From positions 62,001-126,000 of the forward strand of contig DDUR01000061.1 in the NCBI GenBank assembly GCA_002344895.1: a stretch of 64,000 nucleotides of DNA, given 5' to 3'. The first letter of the stretch is position 1. Every line of letters begins with the position of its first letter. The notes under the pieces are model-generated. The model was not told where the DNA came from. It did no database searches and was given only the letters and a program-made list of their open reading frames with translations. The stretch comes from Ignavibacteria bacterium UBA2333 (GTDB lineage Bacteria; Bacteroidota; Ignavibacteria; Kapaibacteriales; Kapaibacteriaceae). This document shows positions 1 through 7,900 of this stretch, piece by piece. Position numbers and translations under genes: made by a program.

Positions 1-612
1 TCCGGATGCGAGCTCTAGAGAATACTTCTCAACGGCCGGAGCCACAGAACGGTCAAAGGGATTTACGGTGGAGCGCTCTGCTGCAATTCCTTCCTGCCAG
101 CCAATACCTGTGGTAAGGCGCGCAAGGGGCTGATCGAGCAGATTTGACGTTGTAAGATTGACTGAACCACCGATAGCTGCAGCACCGTAGTTCACGAGGC
201 CGGCACCCCGCTGAACCTGTATTGAGCTGAGTGACGAACCGATATCGGGCATGTTGATCCAATAGACATTGTGGTCCTCGGGATCATTCTGTGGTATGCC
301 GTTTACCAGCACGGCTATTCTTCGCTGGTCGAATCCCCGAATCGTGAGATTGGTATATCCAATACCGTTGCCGTTCTCACTCACAGCGAGGGTCGACGGA
401 AGGTCGGCCAACGTAGTTGGAAGGTCTCGGACGATGGGAGTTCGACGCAGTTCGGCGTTGCCGATCTCGTCGTAGACGACCGGATGCAGCCTATTCACCG
501 CACGTGTTGACGTGACGGAGATTGCCGGTACGGTAATCGTCTTGATGGGTGGTGTCGTCGTTGTGTCGACAACCGGATCTGTCGCCAGGACGGCGAACAA
601 TAGGTGGAGCAT
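1..612 (-). CDS. TonB-dependent receptor, N-terminal part (thiamine-type by regulation)
   Basis: Reading the minus strand from the ATG at 612 gives 204 open codons that run off the left edge of the window, so the gene is cut. After a short hydrophobic start the protein shows a TonB-receptor plug domain: the segments TIRGFDQRR, VLVNGIPQND, IQVQRGAG and AAIGGSVNLTT are typical plug strands ending just before the barrel. It should sit in the outer membrane and import a ligand using TonB energy. The TPP riboswitch directly upstream suggests the ligand is thiamine or a derivative; that link is inference from regulation, known for riboswitch-controlled receptors in Bacteroidota. The barrel, which would settle substrate class, is outside the window. 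Confidence 0.85.
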   Translation of the reverse strand, partial: MLHLLFAVLATDPVVDTTTTPPIKTITVPAISVTSTRAVNRLHPVVYDEIGNAELRRTPIVRDLPTTLADLPSTLAVSENGNGIGYTNLTIRGFDQRRIAVLVNGIPQNDPEDHNVYWINMPDIGSSLSSIQVQRGAGLVNYGAAAIGGSVNLTTSNLLDQPLARLTTGIGWQEGIAAERSTVNPFDRSVAPAVEKYSLELASG

Positions 613-671
613 GGACGTGCCCGAGTGTTGGTGTAACAATCGCCACGTCCGTTCGAGGATGGAACGGTCTT

Positions 672-757
672 TCCGCTTCCCTACGCCGGTATTACCCGGA
701 TCAGGTTCCAAGAGTGTGATCTCAGCCGATGTTTTTTCTATCGGCACCTCTAACGGA
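672..757 (-). promoter_or_regulatory. TPP (thiamine pyrophosphate) riboswitch
   Basis: Read on the minus strand the leader carries the THI-element landmarks in order: GAGGTGCC, GGCTGAGA, TTGGAACCTGATCCGGGTAA, and ATACCGGCGTAGGGAAG. P1 can form between CCGTT (756-752) and AGCGG (676-672). The downstream stretch AACGGACGT (653-645) is an exact complement of ACGTCCGTT at 760-752. It could therefore pair with the aptamer's own 5' strand, or its GAACGG part (654-649) could fold with CCGTTC (666-661). No U-tract follows, so a classical terminator is not evident. The regulated gene is the TonB receptor. Confidence 0.92.
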
Positions 758-761
758 CGTA

Positions 762-769
762 CAAAAATA
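762..769 (-). promoter_or_regulatory. Promoter -7 box for the riboswitch/TonB receptor transcript
   Basis: TATTTTTG on the minus strand fits the Bacteroidota TAnnTTTG element. It predicts a transcript beginning about 5-7 nt downstream, at the 5' strand of the riboswitch P1 helix. Confidence 0.55.
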
Positions 770-778
770 CGCGGACCG

Positions 779-786
779 TATCTTTG
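779..786 (+). promoter_or_regulatory. Promoter -7 box for murA
   Basis: TATCTTTG fits TAnnTTTG. It lies about 10 bp from the oppositely directed TonB-receptor box, so the two genes share a compact divergent promoter region. Transcription starting near 792 would exclude the longer murA reading frame that opens at a TTG inside this box. Confidence 0.55.
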
Positions 787-810
787 AACAGCAATCGCTT
801 AAAAATTGCA

Positions 811-827
811 GCCCCCTTCACCCCCTT
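811..827 (+). repeat. Bipartite C-rich repeat copy, murA leader
   Basis: GCCCCCTTCACCCCCTT. This copy is non-coding if murA starts at the GTG at 838; it lies between the predicted promoter and the start codon. Confidence 0.7.
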
Positions 828-837
828 CCTTGCCTCC

Positions 838-2100
838 GTGGATAAATTCATTGTTGAAGGTCCTGTACGCCTTCAGGGTACCGTAACGGTCTCTGGCGCA
901 AAAAACGCCTCACTTGCCCTCATGCCTGCATGTTTGCTGGCACCGGGTATTTACCACCTCGGCAATACACCGAACAATCGAGATGTGTGGACGTTCTCGC
1001 GGCTCCTTGGTTCGCTTGGAGTACATGCAGAGCTGAACTCAAACACACTGTTTCTCGACTCGTCAACGATTACGAGTTACGAAGCACCGTATGACCACGT
1101 CAAAAAAATGCGTGCGTCGATCTACGTTTTAGGCCCACTGGTTGCCCGTTATGGTCAGGCTCGCGTTTCGCTACCCGGTGGATGCAACTTCGGCCCCAGG
1201 CCAGTTGACCTGCACCTTAAAGGACTTGAACGTCTGGGAGCAAAGATTGAAGTAGAGGGAGGGTACATCGTTGCAACAGCGGATCGTCTCCAAGGCAACC
1301 ATGTACATTTTGACGTTTCAAGTGTTGGTGCCACGGTGAACGTACTGATGGCAGCCGTGCTGGCCAAGGGCCAGTCAGTATTCACGAATGCAGCCCTAGA
1401 GCCTGAAGTAACAGCCCTTGCCCGCATGCTCGTGAAAATGGGAGCACGTATTGAGGGTATTGGCACAACAACACTCGAAATAGAAGGTGTTGACACACTT
1501 AAGCCCGTCAACGAAGAAACAATACCTGATCGGATCGAAGCAGCAACGTACCTTATCGCAGCTGCTATGACACGTGGCGATGTGACACTCAAGAACGTAA
1601 ATCCATATCACCTCGCTGCTGTTGTTCAAAAACTTGAGGAATCGGGTGCGGAACTCGATGTAACAGGCGAAACGATTCGAATTACCATGAATGATGCGCC
1701 GAATGCCGTCGACATCACGACGGCACCATATCCGGGATATCCCACGGATGCTCAAGCGCAATGGGCAGCCTACATGATGTTGGCAAACGGTGCAAGTACG
1801 ATCAAGGATACCATCTATCCAACACGATTCGGATATGTACCAGAGCTTCATCGCCTTGGCGCAGAAATCGAAGTGACCGATGGCGCTTGTGTAGTCAAGG
1901 GTGGTCGCCGATTAACCGGTGCAACCGTGATGTCAAGTGATCTGCGTGCTAGCGCATCACTCGTTATGGCCGCAATGGTGAGTGAAGGTCGGTCAGAAAT
2001 CCTTCGTGTATACCACATTGATCGAGGCTATGAAGCAATTGAGCGTCGGCTAACTGCTTTGGGCGCTGTCATCCGCCGTGAGCATACGGAGGAGTACTGA
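838..2100 (+). CDS. murA: UDP-N-acetylglucosamine 1-carboxyvinyltransferase
   Basis: This enzyme transfers enolpyruvate from PEP to UDP-GlcNAc, the first committed step of peptidoglycan synthesis in the cytoplasm. From the GTG at 838 the product is 420 residues, the usual MurA length, and begins VDKFIVEG, the standard family N-terminus. The substrate lysine is in SGAKNAS (K22). The catalytic cysteine is in LPGGCNFGPRPVD (about C116), the position fosfomycin attacks in other MurAs. An upstream TTG at 784 would add 18 residues but lies inside the predicted promoter, so GTG 838 is preferred. The EnvC-like gene follows within about 20 nt on the same strand, giving a small cell-wall unit. Confidence 0.95.
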   Translation: MDKFIVEGPVRLQGTVTVSGAKNASLALMPACLLAPGIYHLGNTPNNRDVWTFSRLLGSLGVHAELNSNTLFLDSSTITSYEAPYDHVKKMRASIYVLGPLVARYGQARVSLPGGCNFGPRPVDLHLKGLERLGAKIEVEGGYIVATADRLQGNHVHFDVSSVGATVNVLMAAVLAKGQSVFTNAALEPEVTALARMLVKMGARIEGIGTTTLEIEGVDTLKPVNEETIPDRIEAATYLIAAAMTRGDVTLKNVNPYHLAAVVQKLEESGAELDVTGETIRITMNDAPNAVDITTAPYPGYPTDAQAQWAAYMMLANGASTIKDTIYPTRFGYVPELHRLGAEIEVTDGACVVKGGRRLTGATVMSSDLRASASLVMAAMVSEGRSEILRVYHIDRGYEAIERRLTALGAVIRREHTEEY

Positions 2101-2117
2101 ACCATCGCTTGAGATTG

Positions 2118-3299
2118 ATGCTGCGAGTTCTCGCACTTATCGTTGTTGTTCTTGCGACAGCGCATTCGTCCTATGGTCAGTCAGTTGAAGATCGTCGCAA
2201 AGAACTTCAGCGCTTAAAGTCCTCGATTGAGTCAACGCGAAATCGCATTGACGCACTTCGTAAACGTGAATCAGGGGCGATGAAGTCACTGACGTCGGTC
2301 CAACGTCAACGTCACCGTCTTGCGGCATTTATCGCTGAACTCGAGGCAGACCTTACAGCTCTACGCGATTCGGCTACAAGTGTTCAGCGAGGGATAGAGC
2401 AAACACGATCCGAACTGCGCGCAGCAGAACAAGCGTACTCTGATGCCTCCTCAAGGTTATTGGCGTTAAAGGCGCGACGTAGAGGTTCCGAAGACGTGCG
2501 AGTAACGACGGACGTTATGTATCGGACGTTAACGGAGAATGTGACGACGTATACATACCGGATGCGCAGACTAACGGATTCGCTCGATGAACAGAAAACA
2601 TTACTGGAAGCGTATTCTTCAACGCAAGAACAGCTGCTGGCAACGAAGGCACAAGAGGACCGCCAGTTAACAACAACAATTGCAAAGTCTCGATCACAAC
2701 TGGCCTCAATTCGCAAGAACCGTACGTCACTCGAGCGAGAACTCTCTCAAAAACGACGGAGTCTTTCTAAGATGAGTGGCATCATAGCGAATCTTGAAAA
2801 GAAGGAACGAGCGCAGCGTGCACGACGTGAACGAGAGGCACGTGCACGAGCCAACCGCACAAAGACACCAGAGATAACTCCCGCTCCTCCTCGGCACACA
2901 GCTGGTGGTTTTGCACCTCGTTCGTTACCGTGGCCTACAGCGTCACGCACTCTTATCCATGGATATGGCACCTATCGCAATGAAGCAACTGGAACCACGT
3001 TCGAAAATCCAGGTATAGATATCAAGTCAGGCAACGGCTCACGTGTTACTGCCGTGGCAGATGGTGATGTAAGCAGCGTTTCATTTTTACCTGGATTCGG
3101 CTCACTTGTAATTATCGACCATCACAACGGTTATCGAACGGTGTATGCAAATCTTGCAACCGTTACTGTTCGTGAAGGGTCAAACGTGCGCGCAGGAACG
3201 ACGTTAGGAACAAGTGGTGAGAATGTGGACGGTGAACTAGTTCACTTTGAGATCTGGTACGGACGTACACGCAAGAATCCAAGCGCATATCTACGGTAG
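2118..3299 (+). CDS. EnvC-like murein hydrolase activator (coiled coil plus degenerate M23/LytM domain)
   Basis: A signal peptide (MLRVLALIVVVLATAHSSYG) is followed by about 220 residues of charged heptad-rich coiled coil and a basic linker. The last ~110 residues are a LytM/M23 domain. The family's zinc-binding HxxxD and HxH motifs are damaged: the first reads NPGIDI, with N for H, and the second LVHFEI, without the first H. This is the pattern of EnvC-type proteins, which do not cut peptidoglycan themselves but activate amidases during septum splitting. TTG 2109 is an alternative start; ATG 2118 gives the cleaner signal peptide. It follows murA closely and converges with the LCP gene, only 3 nt away. 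Activator rather than enzyme is inferred from the missing ligands. Confidence 0.85.
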   Translation: MLRVLALIVVVLATAHSSYGQSVEDRRKELQRLKSSIESTRNRIDALRKRESGAMKSLTSVQRQRHRLAAFIAELEADLTALRDSATSVQRGIEQTRSELRAAEQAYSDASSRLLALKARRRGSEDVRVTTDVMYRTLTENVTTYTYRMRRLTDSLDEQKTLLEAYSSTQEQLLATKAQEDRQLTTTIAKSRSQLASIRKNRTSLERELSQKRRSLSKMSGIIANLEKKERAQRARREREARARANRTKTPEITPAPPRHTAGGFAPRSLPWPTASRTLIHGYGTYRNEATGTTFENPGIDIKSGNGSRVTAVADGDVSSVSFLPGFGSLVIIDHHNGYRTVYANLATVTVREGSNVRAGTTLGTSGENVDGELVHFEIWYGRTRKNPSAYLR

Positions 3300-3302
3300 G
3301 TC

Positions 3303-4565
3303 CTACTCCGCTGCCGACGCTTGTTCTTCAATCTTCATATAGTCCAGAATCTTCTGAGCTGCTGCCGGATTCTTGACACGTGAATAAGCGTTGGAAAGAA
3401 GTCCACACAAACGGTTCCGGTATTGTGCACGTCGGTCACGATCTGTTATCTGCAACCAAGCACGCTGGTCGTACGGCCTCTTTAGCAGACGCACAACTGA
3501 TGCAGGAGACTTCGCACTATCGGCACTTGCGCGATCAAGAAGCTTCGCCAACTTCTTCTCATATGTCTCTTCTGTGATCTTTATACTATCCAGACCAAGA
3601 CGGTGAATCTTGTGCGAAATCTGCTTGTTGATTTCGTTAACGTTCTCCTCATCGAAGTCATATACCTTCATCTTGGAGATCACGGCCGGCTTTAGTCGCA
3701 CCCAGACTTTTGCATTGTCGTTACCAAATCCACGATTGCGCAACGACGTCAGGATATTGTCTGCGTCGGAATACGACATATTTGTTTCCACGAGCATAAG
3801 GGCAGCACGAATCGCCACTTCTCCAAGGAATCCATCCGTTCGCTCAAAATTTCTCAGCAAGGCCTGCCGAATAAACTGGCCCTGATTATACACGCGTTGA
3901 AAATCACCCGCTGAGTATGCTTGTCGTGAACGAAGCACTCGAAGCGTACCCGAGGCATTCTCTTTATATCCTAACAGTTCCAACAGACCAATGGCTTGAG
4001 AGAATCCAAACTCGACGTAGTAGTCAATCTTCGGCACTCCAACAATCTCACATATGGCCTTAAGATATGTTGTCCTACCACGATTTGCCCGTACGTTCGT
4101 CAGCTTGTTGAGTCCTGTTGAATCTTCAAAACCAGCATCGAAATACGTATCACGCGGAATAGAGATAATCTCGACACATCCAGAGTCGAGCCAGAACCGT
4201 AGAAGATGGTTCGCGTCAGCATGCCCCATCGGATCACCGAGTCGCGAGTCGACACCGGTAATCATAACATTTACAACCTTACCAGACACGGCTGGAAAGT
4301 CTTGGTTCTTCAGTGTTATCGTTGTATCGCTAACATGGAAGGTCGTTGTATCAATACCCTCTTCGTTCAGCTTAGTTGACTTCTTCTTTGCAACCGAATC
4401 TGTCACCGTGCTAACTGAATCAGGTGGCGGCACCTCGCTTACGTCGTCATTTCCGGTATTGCAGGAAATAACAAACAGGGCAACAATGATACAAAGGGGC
4501 AAAAGGGGCAGCAAGTGCTTGAACGCGCCATTGGTACGTGCAGCACGCAGTGTTGTGATCATCAT
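3303..4565 (-). CDS. LytR-CpsA-Psr (LCP) family cell-envelope glycopolymer ligase
   Basis: The start ATG overlaps the mazG stop (ATGA at 4565-4562), indicating translational coupling. A hydrophobic N-terminal segment ends in FVISC, a possible lipobox, so the protein is a lipoprotein or a signal-anchored protein facing the periplasm. The LCP domain (roughly residues 90-260) shows VNVMITGVDSR, IISIPRDTYFD, IDYYVEFGF, LRVLRSRQAY and GDFQRVYNQGQFI, which carry the family's arginines and aspartates. LCP proteins move undecaprenyl-linked glycans to a cell-surface acceptor. In a Gram-negative the acceptor is uncertain; the polysaccharide genes upstream in the same run are a plausible source of substrate. 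About 150 C-terminal residues have no recognised domain. A repeat copy forms part of the hydrophobic segment. Confidence 0.85.
   Translation of the reverse strand: MMITTLRAARTNGAFKHLLPLLPLCIIVALFVISCNTGNDDVSEVPPPDSVSTVTDSVAKKKSTKLNEEGIDTTTFHVSDTTITLKNQDFPAVSGKVVNVMITGVDSRLGDPMGHADANHLLRFWLDSGCVEIISIPRDTYFDAGFEDSTGLNKLTNVRANRGRTTYLKAICEIVGVPKIDYYVEFGFSQAIGLLELLGYKENASGTLRVLRSRQAYSAGDFQRVYNQGQFIRQALLRNFERTDGFLGEVAIRAALMLVETNMSYSDADNILTSLRNRGFGNDNAKVWVRLKPAVISKMKVYDFDEENVNEINKQISHKIHRLGLDSIKITEETYEKKLAKLLDRASADSAKSPASVVRLLKRPYDQRAWLQITDRDRRAQYRNRLCGLLSNAYSRVKNPAAAQKILDYMKIEEQASAAE
4493..4509 (+). repeat. Bipartite G-rich repeat copy inside the LCP gene
   Basis: AAAGGGGCAAAAGGGGC; the gene reads the complementary strand, so it encodes LLPLLPL within the membrane segment. 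The two G-runs are spaced by 9 nt. Confidence 0.75.
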
Positions 4566-5377
4566 GAACGTGAAGTTTCTTGTCGTTTTGCTTCGTCCCA
4601 CCACACATCCATCTCAGCTAGGGACAGATCAGTGAGTGTGCGCCCTTCCTCAGACGCCCTGCGTTCGATATGCTGAAATCGCCGCATAAACGTGCCGGTC
4701 GTCCCATGTAGCGCGTCTTCGGCAATAACACCTTCATGACGAGCTGCATTAATGAGAGCGAAGAAGACATCTCCGAACTCAGATCGTATACGATCTCGAT
4801 TACCGGCCTGGATTTCGTCACGAAGCTCACGAAGTTCTTCGTCGACCTTCGCCCAAACGTCTCTGCGATCGTGCCAATCGAATCCTACGTTAGCTGCCTT
4901 CTCCTGCACGCGCTGAGCACGCAGAGCGGCGGGAAGGGATCGGGGGACGCCATCAAGAATGGAAGAACGTCCTTCCTTCATTTTCAAACGTTCCCAGTTT
5001 TCAAGTACCTTCTTTTCCGTATCCGCCGTTTCATCGCCGAAAATGTGTGGATGTCTATGGACAAGTTTTGTGAACTCGTTATGAATCACATCACGTAACG
5101 AAAAAGCTCCTCGTTGTTCAGCCATCACAGCATGCATTGTCACGTGCAGGAGCAGGTCTCCGAGTTCTTTTGAGAACTCCACGTCATCTTTAGCGGCAAT
5201 GGCATCCAGAGTTTCGTAGGCTTCCTCAATCAAGAGATGGGAGATCGACTCATGTGTCTGCTTCTGATCCCATGGACAATCGGCACGAAGAATACGGACA
5301 AGGTCAACGAAGGCGGCCATGTAGGAAATGGCATCGTCAGCGTGGACAGGATGAGGAACGGGTCGTAAGGGAGGCAT
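4562..5377 (-). CDS. mazG: Nucleoside triphosphate pyrophosphohydrolase MazG
   Basis: MazG hydrolyses (d)NTPs to monophosphates and pyrophosphate and is linked to house-cleaning of the nucleotide pool. The 271-residue length fits the two-domain form. The first domain shows LRADCPWDQKQTHES, then LIEEAYETLDAI and ELGDLLLHVTMHA, the EExxE...ExxD metal site. The second domain repeats the motif more weakly (VDEELRELRDEI, FGDVFFALINAARH). It sits between DUF4010 (45 nt upstream) and the LCP gene (4-nt overlap). Confidence 0.93.
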   Translation of the reverse strand: MPPLRPVPHPVHADDAISYMAAFVDLVRILRADCPWDQKQTHESISHLLIEEAYETLDAIAAKDDVEFSKELGDLLLHVTMHAVMAEQRGAFSLRDVIHNEFTKLVHRHPHIFGDETADTEKKVLENWERLKMKEGRSSILDGVPRSLPAALRAQRVQEKAANVGFDWHDRRDVWAKVDEELRELRDEIQAGNRDRIRSEFGDVFFALINAARHEGVIAEDALHGTTGTFMRRFQHIERRASEEGRTLTDLSLAEMDVWWDEAKRQETSRS

Positions 5378-5422
5378 AACTGAGCGGCAATGTTACGGAA
5401 AATACGCTCGTGGTCACGACGG

Positions 5423-6262
5423 TCAGATGGCCATTACAATGAGGCCAACGGCCATGGATCCAAGGATGACAAGGAAGCTGAGGGCCATGTTCTTCATGAA
5501 GGCCGACGTTCCGTTGATTCCTGAAAGACCAATCTTTACGATTGCGTTAGCGGCGATGGCCAGCACAAGAGAAAGTCGAGCCACGTCATGGGAAACCATC
5601 GACCGTTCGACCAGATCTGTCACTGAGATCGTAATCGAATCAACGTCAAGAACGGCACCAAAAAAACTCGTGACATAGATAGCCGACGTACCATATTCGT
5701 TCGTGAGGGCACTTCCAGCAAAGTTCACTGCTGCGAGATATGCTGCAAACGCCAGTGCTGACCGCAGGTTTAGGGGGCGCGTTTGAGACGTGAGTTCATC
5801 AGTCTGTACCGATGGTCCTCGATGTCGCAATCGATACGTGAGCACAAGACCGCCAACAGTTCCGAAGAGGACCGGAATTGCGAAGGCCTGGGCCATCGTT
5901 GGATAGATAGCACCGAGGACGATGAGCATACGTGGTAGCTGGATAACGTTTGCCAAGGTTGCTGCATACCAGCAGTCTCTCTGGCGATCTGGTGACGTGC
6001 GGACTTCTGCGGCAAGGGCGGCCGTCACAGCTGTTGTTGAGACCAACGAGCCAAACGATGCAGCAAGTACACGCCCCCGATGTGCTCCAACGTATTTGCG
6101 GAGAAAGTATCCCACAAAACCCACAGCACTCACAACGATCATGGCTGTCCAAAGGCTTCGCGGAGCAAAAAAATCAAACGGTCCGTACCGTCCATCTGGG
6201 ATGAACGGCCGGACCGCAAAAAGAACTGCTAGAGCGATTCCGTCAACGACTTCCTTCGTCAC
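5423..6262 (-). CDS. DUF4010 (MgtC/SapB C-terminal-like) membrane protein
   Basis: Start GTG 6262 overlaps the paaA stop (GTGA), giving a 279-residue product. It is mostly membrane helices, with the DUF4010 hallmarks ASFGSLVSTTAVTAALA near residue 70 and FFGAVLDVDSITISVTDL near residue 200. In longer family members this module follows an N-terminal MgtC domain. Here that domain is missing, and the upstream reading frame belongs to paaA, so this is a free-standing DUF4010 protein. Substrate and role are unknown for the family; MgtC relatives are tied to magnesium limitation. Confidence 0.75.
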   Translation of the reverse strand: MTKEVVDGIALAVLFAVRPFIPDGRYGPFDFFAPRSLWTAMIVVSAVGFVGYFLRKYVGAHRGRVLAASFGSLVSTTAVTAALAAEVRTSPDRQRDCWYAATLANVIQLPRMLIVLGAIYPTMAQAFAIPVLFGTVGGLVLTYRLRHRGPSVQTDELTSQTRPLNLRSALAFAAYLAAVNFAGSALTNEYGTSAIYVTSFFGAVLDVDSITISVTDLVERSMVSHDVARLSLVLAIAANAIVKIGLSGINGTSAFMKNMALSFLVILGSMAVGLIVMAI

Positions 6263-7242
6263 ACAAGCGGGGCCACATAGTGTTCTACTTGTGGACGCGC
6301 TAGCGCTTGACGCACCCAACGACCCATTTCTTCTGCCGTACGGCGGACTGCGAGGCGTTCAGCGTTACACGGACCATCTCCGTTGATGACGCGCTTAAAC
6401 TCATCCCAATCTGGATCACCATATGACCACTTGCCCGTAACAGGATCCTTGCGGAGTTCCGGATCAGGGACGGTGAGTCCAAGTTCCCAGATCTTTGGTA
6501 CGTACTGGTTAAAGAACTGCTGACGCATATCGTCATTCGTTGCCATCTTTACCTTCCAGCGGACAAGCTTCTCAGTATGTACCGACTCCTTGTCGGGAGG
6601 TCCGAAGAAATGCATGATGGGCTTCCACCAGCGATTCAGGGCTGCCTGAAGTGATTCTCGTTGAGCGGGCGTTCCTGTTGCCAGCGTTACGACATTGTCG
6701 TAACCATACTTCAAATGGAACGACTCTTCCTGACAGATTCGTTCAAGGGCACGACAATACGGTGCGTAGGAGCCCTTAGAGTTTGTAACCTGGTTGATAA
6801 TTGCAGCGGCGTCGATTAACCACGCAATCACCGCTGTGTCTGCCCAGGTTTCTGCAGGATAGTTAAAGACGTTTGAGTATTTCGACTTGCCAGAGATGAG
6901 ATCTTCGATCATCTTCTCGCGTGGCTTACCAAGCGTTTCGGCGGCACTATAGAGTAGCTGGGCGTGACCAACTTCATCCTGGACCTTTGCCATCAACGCC
7001 ATTTTCCGCTTAAACCCAGGCGCACGTGTTATCCATGTGCCTTCGGGCAATGCGCCAATAATTTCGCTGTGAGCATGCTGCTCAATCATGCGGATGAGCT
7101 GGCGCCGATACTCGCGAGGCATCCAGTCGTGAGGTTCAATCTTCTCGCCTCGATCAATCTTCGCCTCAAAGGCTGCGAGTTTTTCCGGATCGTCGTGATG
7201 CTCTTCGGTTGGGCCTTCGACGATAGTAATGTTTCCGTACAT
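6259..7242 (-). CDS. paaA: PaaA-like phenylacetyl-CoA epoxidase catalytic subunit (orphan)
   Basis: PaaA is the di-iron subunit of the ring 1,2-phenylacetyl-CoA epoxidase. The 327-residue product matches it across its length: it begins MYGNITIVEGPTEE, and the ferritin-like di-iron ligands are visible in HAHSEIIG, QDEVGHAQLL and CQEESFHLKYG. The C-terminal DPVTGKWSYGDPDWDEFK is also a PaaA signature. No paaB, paaC, paaD, paaE, paaG, paaZ or paaK lies anywhere in the window; the neighbours are a HmuY-like lipoprotein and DUF4010. Either the rest of the complex is elsewhere or this is a solitary homologue with another role. Identity to the family is clear; function here is uncertain. Confidence 0.88.
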   Translation of the reverse strand: MYGNITIVEGPTEEHHDDPEKLAAFEAKIDRGEKIEPHDWMPREYRRQLIRMIEQHAHSEIIGALPEGTWITRAPGFKRKMALMAKVQDEVGHAQLLYSAAETLGKPREKMIEDLISGKSKYSNVFNYPAETWADTAVIAWLIDAAAIINQVTNSKGSYAPYCRALERICQEESFHLKYGYDNVVTLATGTPAQRESLQAALNRWWKPIMHFFGPPDKESVHTEKLVRWKVKMATNDDMRQQFFNQYVPKIWELGLTVPDPELRKDPVTGKWSYGDPDWDEFKRVINGDGPCNAERLAVRRTAEEMGRWVRQALARPQVEHYVAPLV

Positions 7243-7282
7243 GATCAGACTCCAAGTGTTCAGTTCGTCAGGCTATCTGTCA

Positions 7283-7900
7283 TCACTGGTCAACAGTGAT
7301 ACGCCGATAGCGGAAGTGATAGAATCCCAATGGCGTTGTGAGATTCGGTGTTGCAGGGGCATTTTCGTAGATGCTCGTCACCTGGAAAATGTACCCTGCC
7401 GTTGACGTTACAACAGCGACAACCTTGTCCGGACTAGGTCCGATGGTATGTGAATTCCTGTTGTAGACAAAGATCGCATTTGCACAGGTAACACAATTCG
7501 GCATCACGCGGTTCGCTGCCGCAGTGTCATCTGATCGAAGGGCCGACGTGGGTATCTCCGTCACGTCCTCAAATCGTCCTGAAACGACGGCACCTTGTGC
7601 TGAACCTGGACCAACATTTCCGCTGTTCAGTAATATGTCGATGGTTCGTGTTTCGCCGTTTGTTCTCAAATAGGCGAATCGGATATCCCAATCCGTTGAC
7701 GTGACACTTGGTGAGGGCACAATAGTATCACCGTCAAGATCATAGTATAGCCACCCGATCGTGCTATCAGGACGAAGGTTGGAGCGTGTAACGACGTCGT
7801 CAGACGGCGTCGGAGTGGGAGCTACCGTATCATCCGAACAAGCGGTGAACACGGCAACAAACGTGCTGGTCAGAAAGGCTAGCCGTAGAAATGTCATCAT
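7283..7900 (-). CDS. HmuY-like lipoprotein
   Basis: The N-terminus is a lipoprotein signal ending in VFTACSDD. The 205-residue product has the HmuY-family layout: a WLYYDLDGDTIV strand early, TDWDIRFAYLRTNG, and a C-terminal FYHFRYRRITV strand. HmuY of Porphyromonas is a surface haem-binding lipoprotein paired with the receptor HmuR. No haem receptor is adjacent here, and the axial histidines of HmuY are not evident, so haem binding is not claimed. Start ATG 7900 overlaps the stop of the upstream haloperoxidase-like gene (ATGA), so the two are co-translated. Confidence 0.65.
   Translation of the reverse strand: MMTFLRLAFLTSTFVAVFTACSDDTVAPTPTPSDDVVTRSNLRPDSTIGWLYYDLDGDTIVPSPSVTSTDWDIRFAYLRTNGETRTIDILLNSGNVGPGSAQGAVVSGRFEDVTEIPTSALRSDDTAAANRVMPNCVTCANAIFVYNRNSHTIGPSPDKVVAVVTSTAGYIFQVTSIYENAPATPNLTTPLGFYHFRYRRITVDQ

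Noticed and set aside
784..837. N-terminal extension of MurA from TTG 784
   Set aside because: The extra codons overlap the TATCTTTG promoter box and a repeat copy, and MurA proteins start at the DKFIVEG position.
5423..6262. Truncated MgtC-DUF4010 pseudogene
   Set aside because: The start overlaps the upstream stop in a coupled GTGA and the whole DUF4010 module is intact, so it looks functional rather than broken.
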